DNA of 64,000 bases from Aminobacter aganoensis. GTDB lineage: Bacteria > Pseudomonadota > Alphaproteobacteria > Rhizobiales > Rhizobiaceae. The DNA lies in NCBI RefSeq assembly GCF_014206975.1, contig NZ_JACHOU010000004.1:1-64000 (forward strand), given 5' to 3'. The notes below the pieces were generated by a model that did no database searches, was not told where the DNA came from, and saw nothing but the letters and a program-made list of their open reading frames with translations. Position 1 is the first letter of the stretch. Each line of letters opens with the position of its first letter. The position numbers were made by a program, and so were the translations under genes. Shown piece after piece: positions 1 to 10,631 of the stretch.

Positions 1-14
1 AGCGGCTTGCCCAT
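1..14 (-). CDS. Start of an unidentified gene, partial
   Basis: An ATG on the minus strand (complement of 12-14) follows a strong Shine-Dalgarno AAGGAG with seven bases of spacing (complement of about 22-27). The visible codons read Met-Gly-Lys-Pro and the gene runs off the left edge. Too little is present to suggest a product. The start is inferred only from the ribosome binding site. Confidence 0.4.
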
Positions 15-149
15 AGCGGTTCTCCTTCGAACCACAATGAATCATCCCCAAACCAAAATGGGAATCCTGAATCACGTCAAACGCAACACGCTCTAGCAAA
101 TCCGCGCAAGCGACTCTTTTGACTCAAAAAAATCTGGCGACTCAACAAG

Positions 150-180
150 AAAAGCCCGGCATCGCTGCCGGGCTTTTTTG
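150..180 (-). terminator. Rho-independent terminator of the exported-protein gene
   Basis: A 10-bp stem (151-160 with 167-176, core GCCCGGC) has a six-base loop and T-rich flanks on both strands. It lies about 20 bases beyond the stop of the minus-strand gene ending at 201, so it most likely ends that transcript. It could also work for plus-strand transcription. Confidence 0.8.
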
Positions 181-200
181 TTTCAATATAGCAATCAGGA

Positions 201-1397
201 TCAATCCTGATTGGCCGTGACCGTCAGGCCGAGCGTCTTGGGCAGGTCCTTGGGGTTGGACATGCCGCTGGCTGCCAGCAGAGCGAACGGAACCGGCGAG
301 GCGGGCTTGGCTGCGATCTCGATCGACTTGGGGTCGTCGAGATAGGCGGTGACGGCTGCCGTCACCTGCGTTGCCAGTTCCGGATTGTTGAGCTCCATCA
401 GCAGGAACGGCACGATTGCCTTGGCCTGGTTGGCGATGTCCTTGGCCGACATGCCCTGCTGCTTGCCGACATATTCGAGAACCTTGTTGGTCACCGAATC
501 GTCGTCGAAGCGAACGGTCGCGCCGTTGAAAGTGAGTTGCTGCATCAGGCCGAGCATGGCGAGGCCCTGGGCCGAGTTGTCCGTGCCTTCTGGCTGGTCG
601 GCCATCTTCTTCTGCAGGTCCTGGACCGACTTGAGGAAATCGACGGTGTAGCCGCCGAGGTCGAAGGTCATGCCCAGCGTGCCGGCGTCGTCGACGGTGA
701 TGTCGTAGCTCGACAGCGCCATGCGGCCGTCCGTCGGCTGCCAGGTGCCTTCCAGTTGGAAGTCGCCGCTGATGTTCTGGTAGCCGAGCGCGTCGATCGC
801 AGCCTTCGACTGCGGATCTTCGACGAGGCTGAGGTCGGCGGTGAACTTCTCGGCCGAACCGGTGAATTCCATGGCGTTTCCATCGGCCGGAGGGGTCACT
901 TCCGCCTGGAAATTGGTCATCTGGAAGGCCTGCTTGTCGCCGATCTTGACGCTGACGTTGTCGAGATTGGCGGTCTCGTACATCAGGAACGACGCCAGCG
1001 GATCGGTCGAGCCTTCGGCCGGCAGCGACACGTTGCCGATGGTCAGCGGGCTGACATCGACCTTGGTGGTGCCTTCGGTCAGGCTGTAGGCCTCGGTGCT
1101 GACGGTTTCGATCTTGTAGCCGCCATTTTCCTCGGTGATGCCGCCAAGCGTGACCTTGCCGACGGAAACCGGCTTGTCTTCGCCAGCCATCGCGATGCTA
1201 GCCCCTTCAAGTACGGTTTCGGAGGCGTCGCCCGAAACGCTGGTCCAGCTCAGCGCCAGGTTCTGGCCTGCGAGGACGGCCTTGAGCCGTTCGGCAACCG
1301 CGGTCGCGTCCTGGGCCAGTGCTGCATTGAGCGGAAGCGTGAAGAGAAAGGTCGATAGGGCGAGCTTGCTGAATGCAGAGCGGTATTGCGTCATCAT
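201..1397 (-). CDS. Exported protein of unknown function
   Basis: 398 residues. The chosen ATG at 1397 has AGGGA just upstream and gives a normal signal peptide: a basic MMTQYR start, a hydrophobic stretch and a cleavage site near Leu-Ala-Gln (about residue 28). The mature part is acidic, rich in Gly, Thr and Asp, with alternating beta-like segments and no cysteine cluster or catalytic motif I can recognise. It probably sits in the periplasm or is surface-associated. It is divergent from parC and has its own terminator, so it is likely monocistronic. I do not recognise a family. A longer reading to an ATG at 1427 would bury the signal peptide and is less likely. Confidence 0.75.
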   Translation of the reverse strand: MMTQYRSAFSKLALSTFLFTLPLNAALAQDATAVAERLKAVLAGQNLALSWTSVSGDASETVLEGASIAMAGEDKPVSVGKVTLGGITEENGGYKIETVSTEAYSLTEGTTKVDVSPLTIGNVSLPAEGSTDPLASFLMYETANLDNVSVKIGDKQAFQMTNFQAEVTPPADGNAMEFTGSAEKFTADLSLVEDPQSKAAIDALGYQNISGDFQLEGTWQPTDGRMALSSYDITVDDAGTLGMTFDLGGYTVDFLKSVQDLQKKMADQPEGTDNSAQGLAMLGLMQQLTFNGATVRFDDDSVTNKVLEYVGKQQGMSAKDIANQAKAIVPFLLMELNNPELATQVTAAVTAYLDDPKSIEIAAKPASPVPFALLAASGMSNPKDLPKTLGLTVTANQD

Positions 1398-1664
1398 GGT
1401 TCCCTGAGACTGTGAGGAATCGTTCACGCCATCTCCTGTCCGTCACGAACTGGACTGGATCAAGGCATTCGCGCCACATTGGCCGCAATTCGGCGCAAAA
1501 GGCAATCGCTGCAATGCAACACGCGCAAAAATGGTGAACGGCAGGCTGGTCGCGCGATTGCTACTTTAGCGAGCGCAAAAATTGATCGCATCCGGGCACC
1601 GGGTCGGCCTTGCATTTGCCGATAAGGCTTGTCGCGAATCACCCGTTCCGCTAGTCCAAACCCC

Positions 1665-3971
1665 ATGGGAAAAGGGCTTTTGCCGCCTGGAAACGATGGC
1701 GGCGACAACATTGAACCGGTCGACCTGAAGAAGGCGCTCGAGGAGCGCTATCTGGCCTATGCGCTGTCGACCATCATGCACCGGGCCTTGCCGGACGTGC
1801 GCGACGGACTGAAGCCGGTCCATCGCCGCATCATGCACGCCATGCGGCTGCTGCGGCTCAACCCCGATCAGGGTTTCGCCAAATGCGCACGCATCGTCGG
1901 CGAGGTGATGGGCAAGTTCCACCCGCATGGCGACCAGTCGATCTACGACGCGCTGGTGCGTCTGGCGCAGGATTTCTCCGTCCGCTACCCGCTCGTCGAC
2001 GGCCAGGGCAATTTCGGTAACATCGACGGCGATAGTGCCGCCGCCATGCGCTACACAGAAGCGCGCATGACCGAGGTCTCGGTCTCCTTGCTCGAGGGCA
2101 TCACCGAAGACGCCGTCGATTATCGCCCGACCTACAACGAGGAAGACGAGGAACCTGTCGTCCTGCCGGGCGCGTTCCCCAATCTGCTCGCCAACGGCTC
2201 GTCCGGCATCGCCGTCGGCATGGCGACCTCGATCCCGCCGCACAATGCCGCGGAGCTGTGCAGCGCAGCCCTTCATCTCATCGACAATCCCGACGCTGCG
2301 GTCACCGACCTGATGACGTCGCCGGGCGAATGGGACCGCATCAAGGACGACCCCGAGTTGCGCCTCGGCTGCAAGGTGCGCGGCCCCGATTTCCCGACCG
2401 GCGGCAGCATCGACGATGACTGGGCTTCCATCGTCAATGCCTATGAAACCGGGCGCGGCGGCTTCCGCGTGCGTGCGATTTGGCAGCAGGAAGACCAGGG
2501 CCGTGGCACCTGGAACCTTGTCGTCACGCAGATTCCCTACGGCGTACAGAAGGCGCGCCTGATCGAAAAGATCGCCGAGCTGCTGATCGCCCGCAAGCTG
2601 CCGCTGCTCGAAGACATCCGCGACGAAAGCGCCGAAGACATTCGCGTCGTCCTGGTTCCCAAGAGCCGGACCGTCGACCCGGGCCTGTTGATGGAATCGC
2701 TGTTCAAGCTCACCGAGCTCGAGAGCCGCTTCCCGCTCAACATGAACGTGCTGTCGCGCGGCAAGGTGCCGAACGTGCTGTCGCTGCGGAGCGTGCTGCG
2801 CGAATGGCTGGATCATCGCCGCGAGGTGTTGGTGCGCCGCTCGAAATTCCGCCTGGGCGAAATCGAGAAGCGCCTCGAAATCCTTGGCGGCTACCTCATC
2901 GCCTACCTCAACATCGATGAGGTGATCCGCATCATCCGCGAGGAGGATGAGCCCAAGCGGGTGATGATGGCGCGTTGGGACCTGACCGACAATCAGGCCG
3001 AAGCCATCCTCAACATGCGCCTGCGGGCCCTGCGCAAGCTCGAGGAATTCGAGATCCGCAAGGAGTTCGACGCCCTCAGCACCGAGAAGAAGCAGATCGA
3101 AGCGCTGCTCGCCTCCGATGCCAAGCAGTGGGCGACGATCAAGTGGGAAGTCAGCGAGGTCCGCAAGCACTACGGCCCCGAAACCGAGCTAGGCCGTCGC
3201 CGCACAGTCTTTGCCGAAGCCCCTGACCACGACCTCACCGACATCGCCCACGCGATGATCGAGAAGGAGCCGGTCACGGTGGTCGTCTCCGAGAAGGGCT
3301 GGCTGCGGGCGATGAAGGGGCATCTCGCCGATTTCGGGCAGCTCACCTTCAAGGAAGGCGACAGCCTCAAGCTCGCTCTCCATGCCCAGACGACCGACAA
3401 GATCCTGGTCTTCACCACTGGCGGCAAGTTCTACACCATCGGCGCCGATCGCCTGCCGGGCGGCCGTGGCCACGGCGAGCCCATCCGCATCATCGTCGAC
3501 ATGGACAATGACCAGGACATCGTCACCGCCTTCGTCCACGACCCCAGGCGCAAGCTGCTGCTGGTCTCGCATGAGGGCAACGGCTTCACCGTTCCCGAGG
3601 AAGAGGTCGTCGCCAACACCCGCAAGGGCAAGCAGGTGATGAACGTCAAGGCGCCGGATGAAGCCAAGCGCTGCATCCCGCTCCAGGGCGATCACCTCGC
3701 CATTGTCGGCGACAACCGCAAGATGCTGGTGTTCCCGCTTGAGCAGATCCCCGAGATGACGCGCGGCAAGGGCGTCAGGCTGCAGAAATACAAGGACGGC
3801 GGCGTGCTCGACGTGAAGACCTTCACCATGGAGAGCGGCTTGAGCTGGCTGGATTCTGCGGACCGAACCTTCACCCGGTCACGGGAAGAACTGGTCGAAT
3901 GGATCGGCACGCGCGCCACCGCCGGACGCATGGTGCCGAAAGGCTTCCCGCGCACCGGCCGCTTCGGCTAG
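1665..3971 (+). CDS. parC: DNA topoisomerase IV subunit A
   Basis: 768 residues. This subunit cuts and rejoins DNA in the ParC2ParE2 decatenase that separates daughter chromosomes. The N-terminal breakage-reunion domain is complete: [16 protein letters not shown] near residues 40-55, the HPHGD helix near 86-90 and the catalytic tyrosine Tyr130 in AAMRYTEAR. The C-terminal beta-pinwheel has [20 protein letters not shown]-type blades. The length and the LRLNPDQ context fit alphaproteobacterial ParC rather than GyrA. The ATG at 1665 has no clear Shine-Dalgarno; a TTG at 1629 is an alternative. The quinolone-region residue after HPHGD is Gln91, where E. coli ParC has Ser80. Confidence 0.95.
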   Translation: MGKGLLPPGNDGGDNIEPVDLKKALEERYLAYALSTIMHRALPDVRDGLKPVHRRIMHAMRLLRLNPDQGFAKCARIVGEVMGKFHPHGDQSIYDALVRLAQDFSVRYPLVDGQGNFGNIDGDSAAAMRYTEARMTEVSVSLLEGITEDAVDYRPTYNEEDEEPVVLPGAFPNLLANGSSGIAVGMATSIPPHNAAELCSAALHLIDNPDAAVTDLMTSPGEWDRIKDDPELRLGCKVRGPDFPTGGSIDDDWASIVNAYETGRGGFRVRAIWQQEDQGRGTWNLVVTQIPYGVQKARLIEKIAELLIARKLPLLEDIRDESAEDIRVVLVPKSRTVDPGLLMESLFKLTELESRFPLNMNVLSRGKVPNVLSLRSVLREWLDHRREVLVRRSKFRLGEIEKRLEILGGYLIAYLNIDEVIRIIREEDEPKRVMMARWDLTDNQAEAILNMRLRALRKLEEFEIRKEFDALSTEKKQIEALLASDAKQWATIKWEVSEVRKHYGPETELGRRRTVFAEAPDHDLTDIAHAMIEKEPVTVVVSEKGWLRAMKGHLADFGQLTFKEGDSLKLALHAQTTDKILVFTTGGKFYTIGADRLPGGRGHGEPIRIIVDMDNDQDIVTAFVHDPRRKLLLVSHEGNGFTVPEEEVVANTRKGKQVMNVKAPDEAKRCIPLQGDHLAIVGDNRKMLVFPLEQIPEMTRGKGVRLQKYKDGGVLDVKTFTMESGLSWLDSADRTFTRSREELVEWIGTRATAGRMVPKGFPRTGRFG

Positions 3972-4104
3972 CGTTGAAATGCGGCAGCGCGGCAAAGTTT
4001 TCGTGCGCCGCATCGCATTAGCCTCTATGATCTTCCCATCGGCGGCGTGAAGCGCCGCCGGGTGTCCAATCGGGTCCATGCCAGGGCCGAGGAGATCAAG
4101 GCCC

Positions 4105-5325
4105 TTGAACGTGACTGACCCCCGCAAACCGGAGCGAGAGCCGAGGCTGTTCGGCCCGTCCCAGCCGATGCGCGCGGCACTGGTGCCGCCCTTGTCGGCG
4201 GCGCGCTGGCTGCTGGTGCTGATCGTTGCCGCTGGCATCTACTTCTTCCACGGCTTCCTGGTTCCGGTCCTGGCCGCGCTTGTGATCGCCTTCGCCAGCT
4301 GGCCGCTCTACCGGCGCCTGCTGGTGGCGGTCGATGGCAACAGGACCGTCGGCGCAACTCTGGCGCTGCTGTTCATCGTCGCTTTCCTCGTCGTGCCGAT
4401 CTCGTTTGCCGCGACCTATGCGGTCAACGAGATACGGGAATGGTTCGGCTGGGCGCTGGACACCAATCGCCATGGCGCGCCGACACCGGTATGGATCGCC
4501 AACCTGCCGATCGCCGGCGAATGGCTGAACGAGCAGTGGACGCGACATATCGGCCATCCCGGTTCGATCGGCGAATTGATCCAGCTGGTCAGCGGCGCCA
4601 ACATCGGCAGCATCTACCGCGGCGTGCTTGCTGCCGGCGGCAGCGCCTTCGGCATCCTGCTGACGTTGCTGTTCATGCTGATCGCCCTGTTCTTCACCTA
4701 TCGCGACGGCGAATCCTTCGTGGCGCAGCTCGACCGGCTCGGCGAGCGCATCCTGCCGATGCGCTGGGAACGCATCTCACGGGTGGTGCCCAAGACGATC
4801 AGCGCAACCGTCATGGGCATGACGTTGATCGCGATAGGCGAGGGCGTCGTTCTCGGCCTTGCCTATTGGGTCGCGGGCGTGCCGTCGCCGGTAACGCTTG
4901 GCGTCATCACCGGTTTCATGGCGCTCATTCCCGGCGGTGCGCCCCTGTCGTTCACGCTGGTCTCGATCTACCTGGTCGCCAGCGGCTCGCCGGTCGCCGG
5001 CGTCGCGCTGTTTTCCTGGGGATCGATCGAGCTCTTCATCGTCGACAAGACGCTGCGGCCAAGGCTGGTCGGAGGACCGATCAAGCTGCCCTTCCTGCCG
5101 ACTTTTTTCGGCCTCATCGGCGGCGTCAAGACGATGGGCCTGCTCGGCCTGTTCATCGGCCCGGTGTTGATGGCCCTGCTGGTCGCGATCTGGCGCGAAT
5201 GGATCCGCGAGATCGAGCTCACGGACGAGGCTGCAGCGATTGCGGCCACCCCGGAAGGGCCACCGCGCACCATCGAAGCTGTCGGGGAGACCTTGCCGCC
5301 GGCCAAGCGAAGCCAGGCAGGCTAG
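4105..5325 (+). CDS. AI-2E family (PerM-type) permease
   Basis: About 406 residues with roughly eight hydrophobic segments. The paired N-terminal helices, a long soluble loop (around residues 90-150), and C-terminal motifs such as LIPGGAPLSF and a late VDKTLRPRLVG segment are typical of the AI-2E transporter family. Members export or import small solutes, and a few were linked to autoinducer-2 or sodium/proton antiport. The substrate here cannot be told. The TTG at 4105 is preferred because GAGGAG sits ten bases upstream (4089-4094). An ATG at 4078 in the same frame lacks a good site. The gene is alone between parC and a convergent transporter. Confidence 0.85.
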   Translation: MNVTDPRKPEREPRLFGPSQPMRAALVPPLSAARWLLVLIVAAGIYFFHGFLVPVLAALVIAFASWPLYRRLLVAVDGNRTVGATLALLFIVAFLVVPISFAATYAVNEIREWFGWALDTNRHGAPTPVWIANLPIAGEWLNEQWTRHIGHPGSIGELIQLVSGANIGSIYRGVLAAGGSAFGILLTLLFMLIALFFTYRDGESFVAQLDRLGERILPMRWERISRVVPKTISATVMGMTLIAIGEGVVLGLAYWVAGVPSPVTLGVITGFMALIPGGAPLSFTLVSIYLVASGSPVAGVALFSWGSIELFIVDKTLRPRLVGGPIKLPFLPTFFGLIGGVKTMGLLGLFIGPVLMALLVAIWREWIREIELTDEAAAIAATPEGPPRTIEAVGETLPPAKRSQAG

Positions 5326-5332
5326 GCGTGGT

Positions 5333-6232
5333 CTAAGCGGCCTGTTGTACGGCCGCGCTTGCCTTGCGTTTGCGGCTTTCCGAGAGCTGCCAGGCCGAAT
5401 GCGCAACGAGCGTGGCGATCAGGATCGCGCCCCCGATCAGGCTGTTGCGTGTCGGCACCTCGGCGAAGATTATCCAGACCCAGATCGGCGCAAGCACCGT
5501 CTCGAGCAGGTAGAACATCGCCACTTCCGGGCCGGACAGGTATTTCGGGCCGTTGGCGAGGCAGAAAAACGAGATCGGCATGATCACCGCGCCGTTGAAG
5601 ATGATCCACCATGGCGCCTCGACCCGGAAACCCGTCTTGGAGACCATGTAGGCCGCCAGCACGCCCGGGATCAGGACGCCGACAAGCGCTGTGAAGCCCA
5701 TGTCCTTGCCGCTGGAACGCGAAATGGTGATGGCTGAGGCGATGCAGAAGGCGGAAGACACCGCCATCAGGTCTCCGAACAGGTGGCCGGTGCCGATGGA
5801 GCTTCCGACGATGATGAGGACGCCGCCGACCATCGCCAGCATCGCAAGCATGGTCACCGGCCGCGGCCGCTCCCTGAGGAAAATCCACGACAGGACGGCC
5901 GCAAACACGGTGTTGAAGGCCAGGATGAATACCAGGTTGGCCGTCGAGGTGTTGTAGACGGCGGTGATGAAGGCGATGGATCCGAGGCCATAGAGGCCGG
6001 CGACCACAAGCCCGGCCCGGCCGGGGATGAGCTGCGGCGCGTTGCGGCTGAACGAGCGCCAGACCAGCCAGATGACGATCGCGGCCAGGAACGTCGTTCC
6101 GCTGCGCATCAGCAGGATCGACCAGTGATTGCCGTCGGCGAGCTTGATCAGCGGAATGTCGACGGTCAGCGCCATGCCGCCGATTGCGGTCAGCAGCAGG
6201 CCCTTGGAATGATTGGAATGAGTGCTTGCCAC
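5333..6232 (-). CDS. EamA/DMT family transporter
   Basis: 299 residues with about ten hydrophobic helices arranged as two EamA repeats. A basic loop (FLRERPRPVT) marks the middle, the classical signature of drug/metabolite exporters. Substrate unknown. The GTG start at 6232 is supported by CAGGGA six bases upstream. It converges with the AI-2E permease, the stop codons being only 7 bases apart. A 50-base gap separates it from bpt upstream on the same strand, so the two might be co-transcribed. Confidence 0.85.
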   Translation of the reverse strand: MASTHSNHSKGLLLTAIGGMALTVDIPLIKLADGNHWSILLMRSGTTFLAAIVIWLVWRSFSRNAPQLIPGRAGLVVAGLYGLGSIAFITAVYNTSTANLVFILAFNTVFAAVLSWIFLRERPRPVTMLAMLAMVGGVLIIVGSSIGTGHLFGDLMAVSSAFCIASAITISRSSGKDMGFTALVGVLIPGVLAAYMVSKTGFRVEAPWWIIFNGAVIMPISFFCLANGPKYLSGPEVAMFYLLETVLAPIWVWIIFAEVPTRNSLIGGAILIATLVAHSAWQLSESRKRKASAAVQQAA

Positions 6233-6284
6233 GATTTTCCCTGCCAGATGGTCGACGGCAGCGTGGAAAACGGGCCGGACGTGC

Positions 6285-7040
6285 TCAGATGTCGCCCTCG
6301 AAGCGTTCCCAGCCCTTCATGCCGAGATGCTCCTGGGGAGTGAAGCGCACCTTATAGTTCATCTTGCGCGAACCGTTGACCCAGTAGCCAAGATAGACGT
6401 GGGGCAGGCCCATGGCGCGCGCCCGGGCAATATGGTCGAGGATCATGAAGGTGCCAAGCGACCGTTCGTCCATTTCGGGATTGTAGTAGGAATAGACCAT
6501 CGACAGGCCGTCGGCCATCTGGTCGGTCAGCGCCACTGCCATCAGTTCGCCCTGGCCCTGGCCGGTAATGAAGGTATCGGGGCCGCGGCGACGATATTCG
6601 ATCACCTTGGTGTCGACATGGGTGTCCTCGACCATCATCGCATAGTCCAGAACGGTCATGTCGGACATGCCGCCCCTGCGGTGGCGTGCGTCGAGATAAG
6701 TGCGGAACAGCGAATATTGCTCGGTCGAGGGCTCTGCGTCATGCATGGCGCCGACGACGTCGGAATTGCGCTCGATCACGCGGCGCATGTTGCGCGTTGC
6801 CTTGAATTCCTGGGCCAGGATCCGGACGGAGACGCACGCCCTGCAGGTTTCGCAGGCGGGCCGATAGGCGATGTTCTGCGAACGCCGGAAGCCGCCCTGT
6901 GTCAGCAGGTCGTTCATTTCCGGGGCCTTGTCGCCGACCAGATGGGTGAAGACCTTCCGCTCGAATTGCCCTTCAAGATAGGGGCATGGGGAAGGCGCCG
7001 TCAGGAAGAATTGCGGGGAATGGGTAGGATGCTGCGTCAT
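6285..7040 (-). CDS. bpt: Aspartate/glutamate leucyltransferase (arginyl-tRNA-protein transferase family)
   Basis: 251 residues, full length. Bpt moves leucine from Leu-tRNA onto proteins with N-terminal Asp or Glu, marking them for the ClpS/ClpAP N-end rule route. The N-terminal half has the conserved cysteines (SPCPYLEGQ and [15 protein letters not shown], residues about 17-75). The C-terminal half has the GNAT-like acyltransfer fold with [16 protein letters not shown] and [17 protein letters not shown]. The ATG at 7040 follows a short leader. The neighbouring RDD gene is on the same strand about 140 bases upstream. Confidence 0.93.
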   Translation of the reverse strand: MTQHPTHSPQFFLTAPSPCPYLEGQFERKVFTHLVGDKAPEMNDLLTQGGFRRSQNIAYRPACETCRACVSVRILAQEFKATRNMRRVIERNSDVVGAMHDAEPSTEQYSLFRTYLDARHRRGGMSDMTVLDYAMMVEDTHVDTKVIEYRRRGPDTFITGQGQGELMAVALTDQMADGLSMVYSYYNPEMDERSLGTFMILDHIARARAMGLPHVYLGYWVNGSRKMNYKVRFTPQEHLGMKGWERFEGDI

Positions 7041-7180
7041 CGAGCGTCAGGAAGACTCCCAATCAATGTTCCCTAGCTTGGCGCTACGCGCGAAAAATTC
7101 AACATGAATGTGAAGGTAAGTGGACTCTTTGCCTTCACATTTTGGCGTAAATGTCCGTTTTGACTCGGCGAATGGCAATT

Positions 7181-7651
7181 TTAGCTGTCGCTGCGGCTCA
7201 CCACGGTGCCAAGCAGCAGGTCGTGCAGCGTGCGCTTGCGGTCGGAAAACAGCGAGACCAGCAGGACGAGCGGCGTCAAAACCACATTGCCGGCCCAGAA
7301 AAGCACCGAATGGACGATGGCCAGGAGGCCGTCCACCGGCCTGCCGTCGAGGCGGTCGAGCCGGATGCCCATGATGCGCATGCCAGTGGTCGCCTGGTTG
7401 GGACCGCCGAGCGTCGACCAGACATAAGCGATCGCCACCAGCGGAAACAGGATTCCGAACAGCGCCCAGCCCAGGCCCAGCGTGAGGATGCCGAGGAAGA
7501 AGATGACGATGGCAAACGGGATCATCAAAAGGCCGACGATCAGATAGTCGATGCAGAAGGCCAGGATCCGCCGCGTCCGCACACCGTCATAGGCGCGCGA
7601 GTCCTCGAGCCTGCTGGTGATGATTTCGCCGTCCAGAACGCGTGCGGTCAT
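7181..7651 (-). CDS. RDD family membrane protein
   Basis: 156 residues. The RDD signature is visible as RRILAFCIDYLIVG near the start of the first membrane helix, then two further hydrophobic helices and the typical closing RKRTLHDLLLGT. The GTTLGGPNQATTGMRIMG-like block (written here as TLGGPNQATTGMRIMG) is a family hallmark. Function is not established for most members; some act in ion or solute transport. The ATG at 7651 has GAGGA six bases upstream and is preferred to an upstream ATG at 7720 that would overlap the next gene. Confidence 0.85.
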   Translation of the reverse strand: MTARVLDGEIITSRLEDSRAYDGVRTRRILAFCIDYLIVGLLMIPFAIVIFFLGILTLGLGWALFGILFPLVAIAYVWSTLGGPNQATTGMRIMGIRLDRLDGRPVDGLLAIVHSVLFWAGNVVLTPLVLLVSLFSDRKRTLHDLLLGTVVSRSDS

Positions 7652-7716
7652 GATATCCTCGAGAGGCGGGCAAGATTGCCCGCGCGCCTTTCCAAATGGG
7701 GAATCGCTAGGCGAAT

Positions 7717-8073
7717 TCAAGATTCGTTGGTTCCGAGATCGGCCAGGAGCCGCTGGACGGCGCTGCGCAGGCCGGGCAGGTGATCGGTAACCACCGCCCA
7801 GACGATCGGGTCCGCAATCTTGTGATACTCATGTCTGAGGACGTTTCCGATCCCGCGAACCTGCTTCCACGGTACGTCGGGCGCGCGTTCGAGAAGTTCG
7901 TCGGGCAAATGCCGTGCGGCTTCCGAGATGATTTCGATGCCGCGTTGGACGCCGTGTTTCAGCAGCCAGTTGTCCTGGAAGTCCTGAAGCGTCTTGTCGG
8001 CGGTTGCCGCCTTGATACCATCCAGTGCATCGAGAATTTCAGCGAGGATGGGGCCGATCTTGCGCTGGCCCAT
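7717..8073 (-). CDS. HepT-like DUF86 ribonuclease toxin of a HepT/MntA pair
   Basis: 118 residues, all-helical, of the HepT/DUF86 (HEPN) type. In known pairs HepT is an RNase silenced when MntA adenylylates the tyrosine of its RX4-6HXY motif. Here His81, Glu82 and Tyr83 are present in VLRHEYHKI, but positions 74-76, where the canonical arginine should fall, are Gly-Ile-Gly. The nearest arginines are Arg73 (seven residues before His81) and Arg80. The gene overlaps the upstream nucleotidyltransferase gene by one base, the usual arrangement. Whether it is an active toxin is uncertain. Confidence 0.85.
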   Translation of the reverse strand: MGQRKIGPILAEILDALDGIKAATADKTLQDFQDNWLLKHGVQRGIEIISEAARHLPDELLERAPDVPWKQVRGIGNVLRHEYHKIADPIVWAVVTDHLPGLRSAVQRLLADLGTNES

Positions 8074-8369
8074 CAGAACACGCGAATGGCGGAGCGTTCG
8101 ATGTCGTCTTTCAGTTGCGGGTGCAGGCTGTCGCGCGTGGTCACGTCCACTTCGACGGCCATGGACTCCTCCAGCAACTGCTTGATCCCGACCAGATTGA
8201 TCAGCGAGAAGCGATGACCCGGCGCGTAGTCGATGAAGAGGTCAAGGTCGCTGCCAGACGACTGCTCGTCCCGGGCGGTCGAACCAAACAGGTATAGCGA
8301 CGTGGCGCCCATGCTGCGAAGTGCATCAGCGTTCTGTTGAAGTTTCCTGACCGCGTCGGACCTGTTCAT
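8073..8369 (-). CDS. MntA-like minimal nucleotidyltransferase (antitoxin)
   Basis: 98 residues. The nucleotidyltransferase signature GS-X10-DXD is intact: Gly29-Ser30 followed by Asp41-Leu-Asp43 in FGSTARDEQSSGSDLDLF. A third acidic residue of the polymerase-beta fold could be in VEVDVTTRD (about residues 72-80). In characterised systems MntA AMPylates the partner HepT and so neutralises it. It is transcribed first, with the toxin-like gene following at a one-base overlap. No Shine-Dalgarno is obvious before the ATG. Confidence 0.87.
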   Translation of the reverse strand: MNRSDAVRKLQQNADALRSMGATSLYLFGSTARDEQSSGSDLDLFIDYAPGHRFSLINLVGIKQLLEESMAVEVDVTTRDSLHPQLKDDIERSAIRVF

Positions 8370-8419
8370 GGAGGCAAGATATAGGAAATTCAGCGCCTGT
8401 TGTAGCCGAGACGTCCGCC

Positions 8420-9451
<1,032 letters not shown>

Positions 9452-9587
9452 CGCTCGTCTCCGGAATTGTGCAGTTTTTAGCATGCCGGTTTGCCCAAGA
9501 CCAAGCCGCTCGATGAGGCCTGCGGCATTGACGCACCCCTGTACGGCACATTAGCTCTTCGAACCCGACCTTAACTGAGGGAATCTC

Positions 9588-10631
9588 TTGAACATCGATT
9601 TTGGCGGTGGCGATGAAATCCGTTTCGAGCGGACCGGCAGTGCCGGCATCGTTACCCTGACACGGCCGAAGGCCCTCAATGCGGTGACCCACAAGATGGT
9701 CGGCGCGCTGTCGCGCGCGCTCGATGCATGGCAGGTCGACCGTGACGTGGCACTTGTCGTCGTCAAGGCCGAGGGCAGGGCGTTCTCGGCAGGGGGCGAT
9801 ATCCTGCACATCTACGAGGCCGGCCGCGCCGGCAGCCCGCCTGTCGACTTCTTTGCCGACGAGTATCGGTTGAACGCCCAGATCGCGCGCTTTCCCAAGC
9901 CCTATGTGTCGCTGATCGACGGCATCGTCATGGGCGGCGGCGTCGGCATCTCGTTCCACGGCTCGCATCGGGTGCTCACCGAAAACGCCCAGTTCGCCAT
10001 GCCCGAGGTCGGCATCGGCTTCTTTCCCGACGTCGGCGGCAGCCATCTGTTGCCCGATCTCGGTGGTTATTTCGGCATGTATCTGGCGCTGACCGGCAAT
10101 CGAATTCGCTATGGCGATGCGCTTTGGTCGGGCCTTGCCACGCACACCATTGCCGCCGACGGGCAGGCCGGGCTGCTGGAGCGCCTGTGCGAGACGGGCG
10201 AGCCGGAGGCGGTTCTGCGCGGATTCTTCCACCCGGCCAAGCGTGAGACCGACCGGGAAACGCTTGAAGCCATAGCCGGGTATTTCTCCAGGCAGACGCT
10301 GGCCGAAATCATCGAGAGCCTTGTGGCGGACACCGGTGAGTTCGCGGCAAAGACGCTCGCCACCATTCAGTCTCGCTCTCCCACCAGCCTTGCCGTCACC
10401 TTCCGGCAGATACGGGCGGGGCTGACGATGTCGATGGACGACTGCATGCGCATGGAGTTCCGCATCCTGAACCGCATGCTGGCCGGTCGCGACTTCTATG
10501 AAGGCATCCGGGCCGTGATCGTCGACAAGGGATCGACACCCGTCTGGCAACCGGCGCGGTTGGCCGAGGTCGATCCGGCGGAAATCGACCGCTATTTCCA
10601 GACGCTCGGCGAAAGGGAGCTTGCCCTGTGA
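9588..10631 (+). CDS. 3-hydroxyisobutyryl-CoA hydrolase-like (crotonase fold)
   Basis: 347 residues. HIBCH proteins release 3-hydroxyisobutyrate from its CoA ester in valine breakdown. The crotonase core shows the oxyanion-hole GGDILHIYE and GIVMGGGVGIS segments. The HIBCH-type block MPEVGIGFFPDVGGSHLLP (about residues 137-155) carries the catalytic glutamate. The C-terminal extension with EFRILNRML and DFYEGIRAVIVDK is typical of the hydrolase rather than plain hydratases. The TTG start is backed by TGAGGGA five bases upstream. It overlaps the next gene by 4 bases, so they are co-transcribed. Confidence 0.85.
   Translation: MNIDFGGGDEIRFERTGSAGIVTLTRPKALNAVTHKMVGALSRALDAWQVDRDVALVVVKAEGRAFSAGGDILHIYEAGRAGSPPVDFFADEYRLNAQIARFPKPYVSLIDGIVMGGGVGISFHGSHRVLTENAQFAMPEVGIGFFPDVGGSHLLPDLGGYFGMYLALTGNRIRYGDALWSGLATHTIAADGQAGLLERLCETGEPEAVLRGFFHPAKRETDRETLEAIAGYFSRQTLAEIIESLVADTGEFAAKTLATIQSRSPTSLAVTFRQIRAGLTMSMDDCMRMEFRILNRMLAGRDFYEGIRAVIVDKGSTPVWQPARLAEVDPAEIDRYFQTLGERELAL

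Noticed and set aside
1566-3170. A 534-codon open frame antisense to parC
   Set aside because: It lies opposite a complete parC. Its translation is rich in Asp, His, Arg and Gln, as expected from reading a GC-rich gene backwards, and no domain is recognisable.
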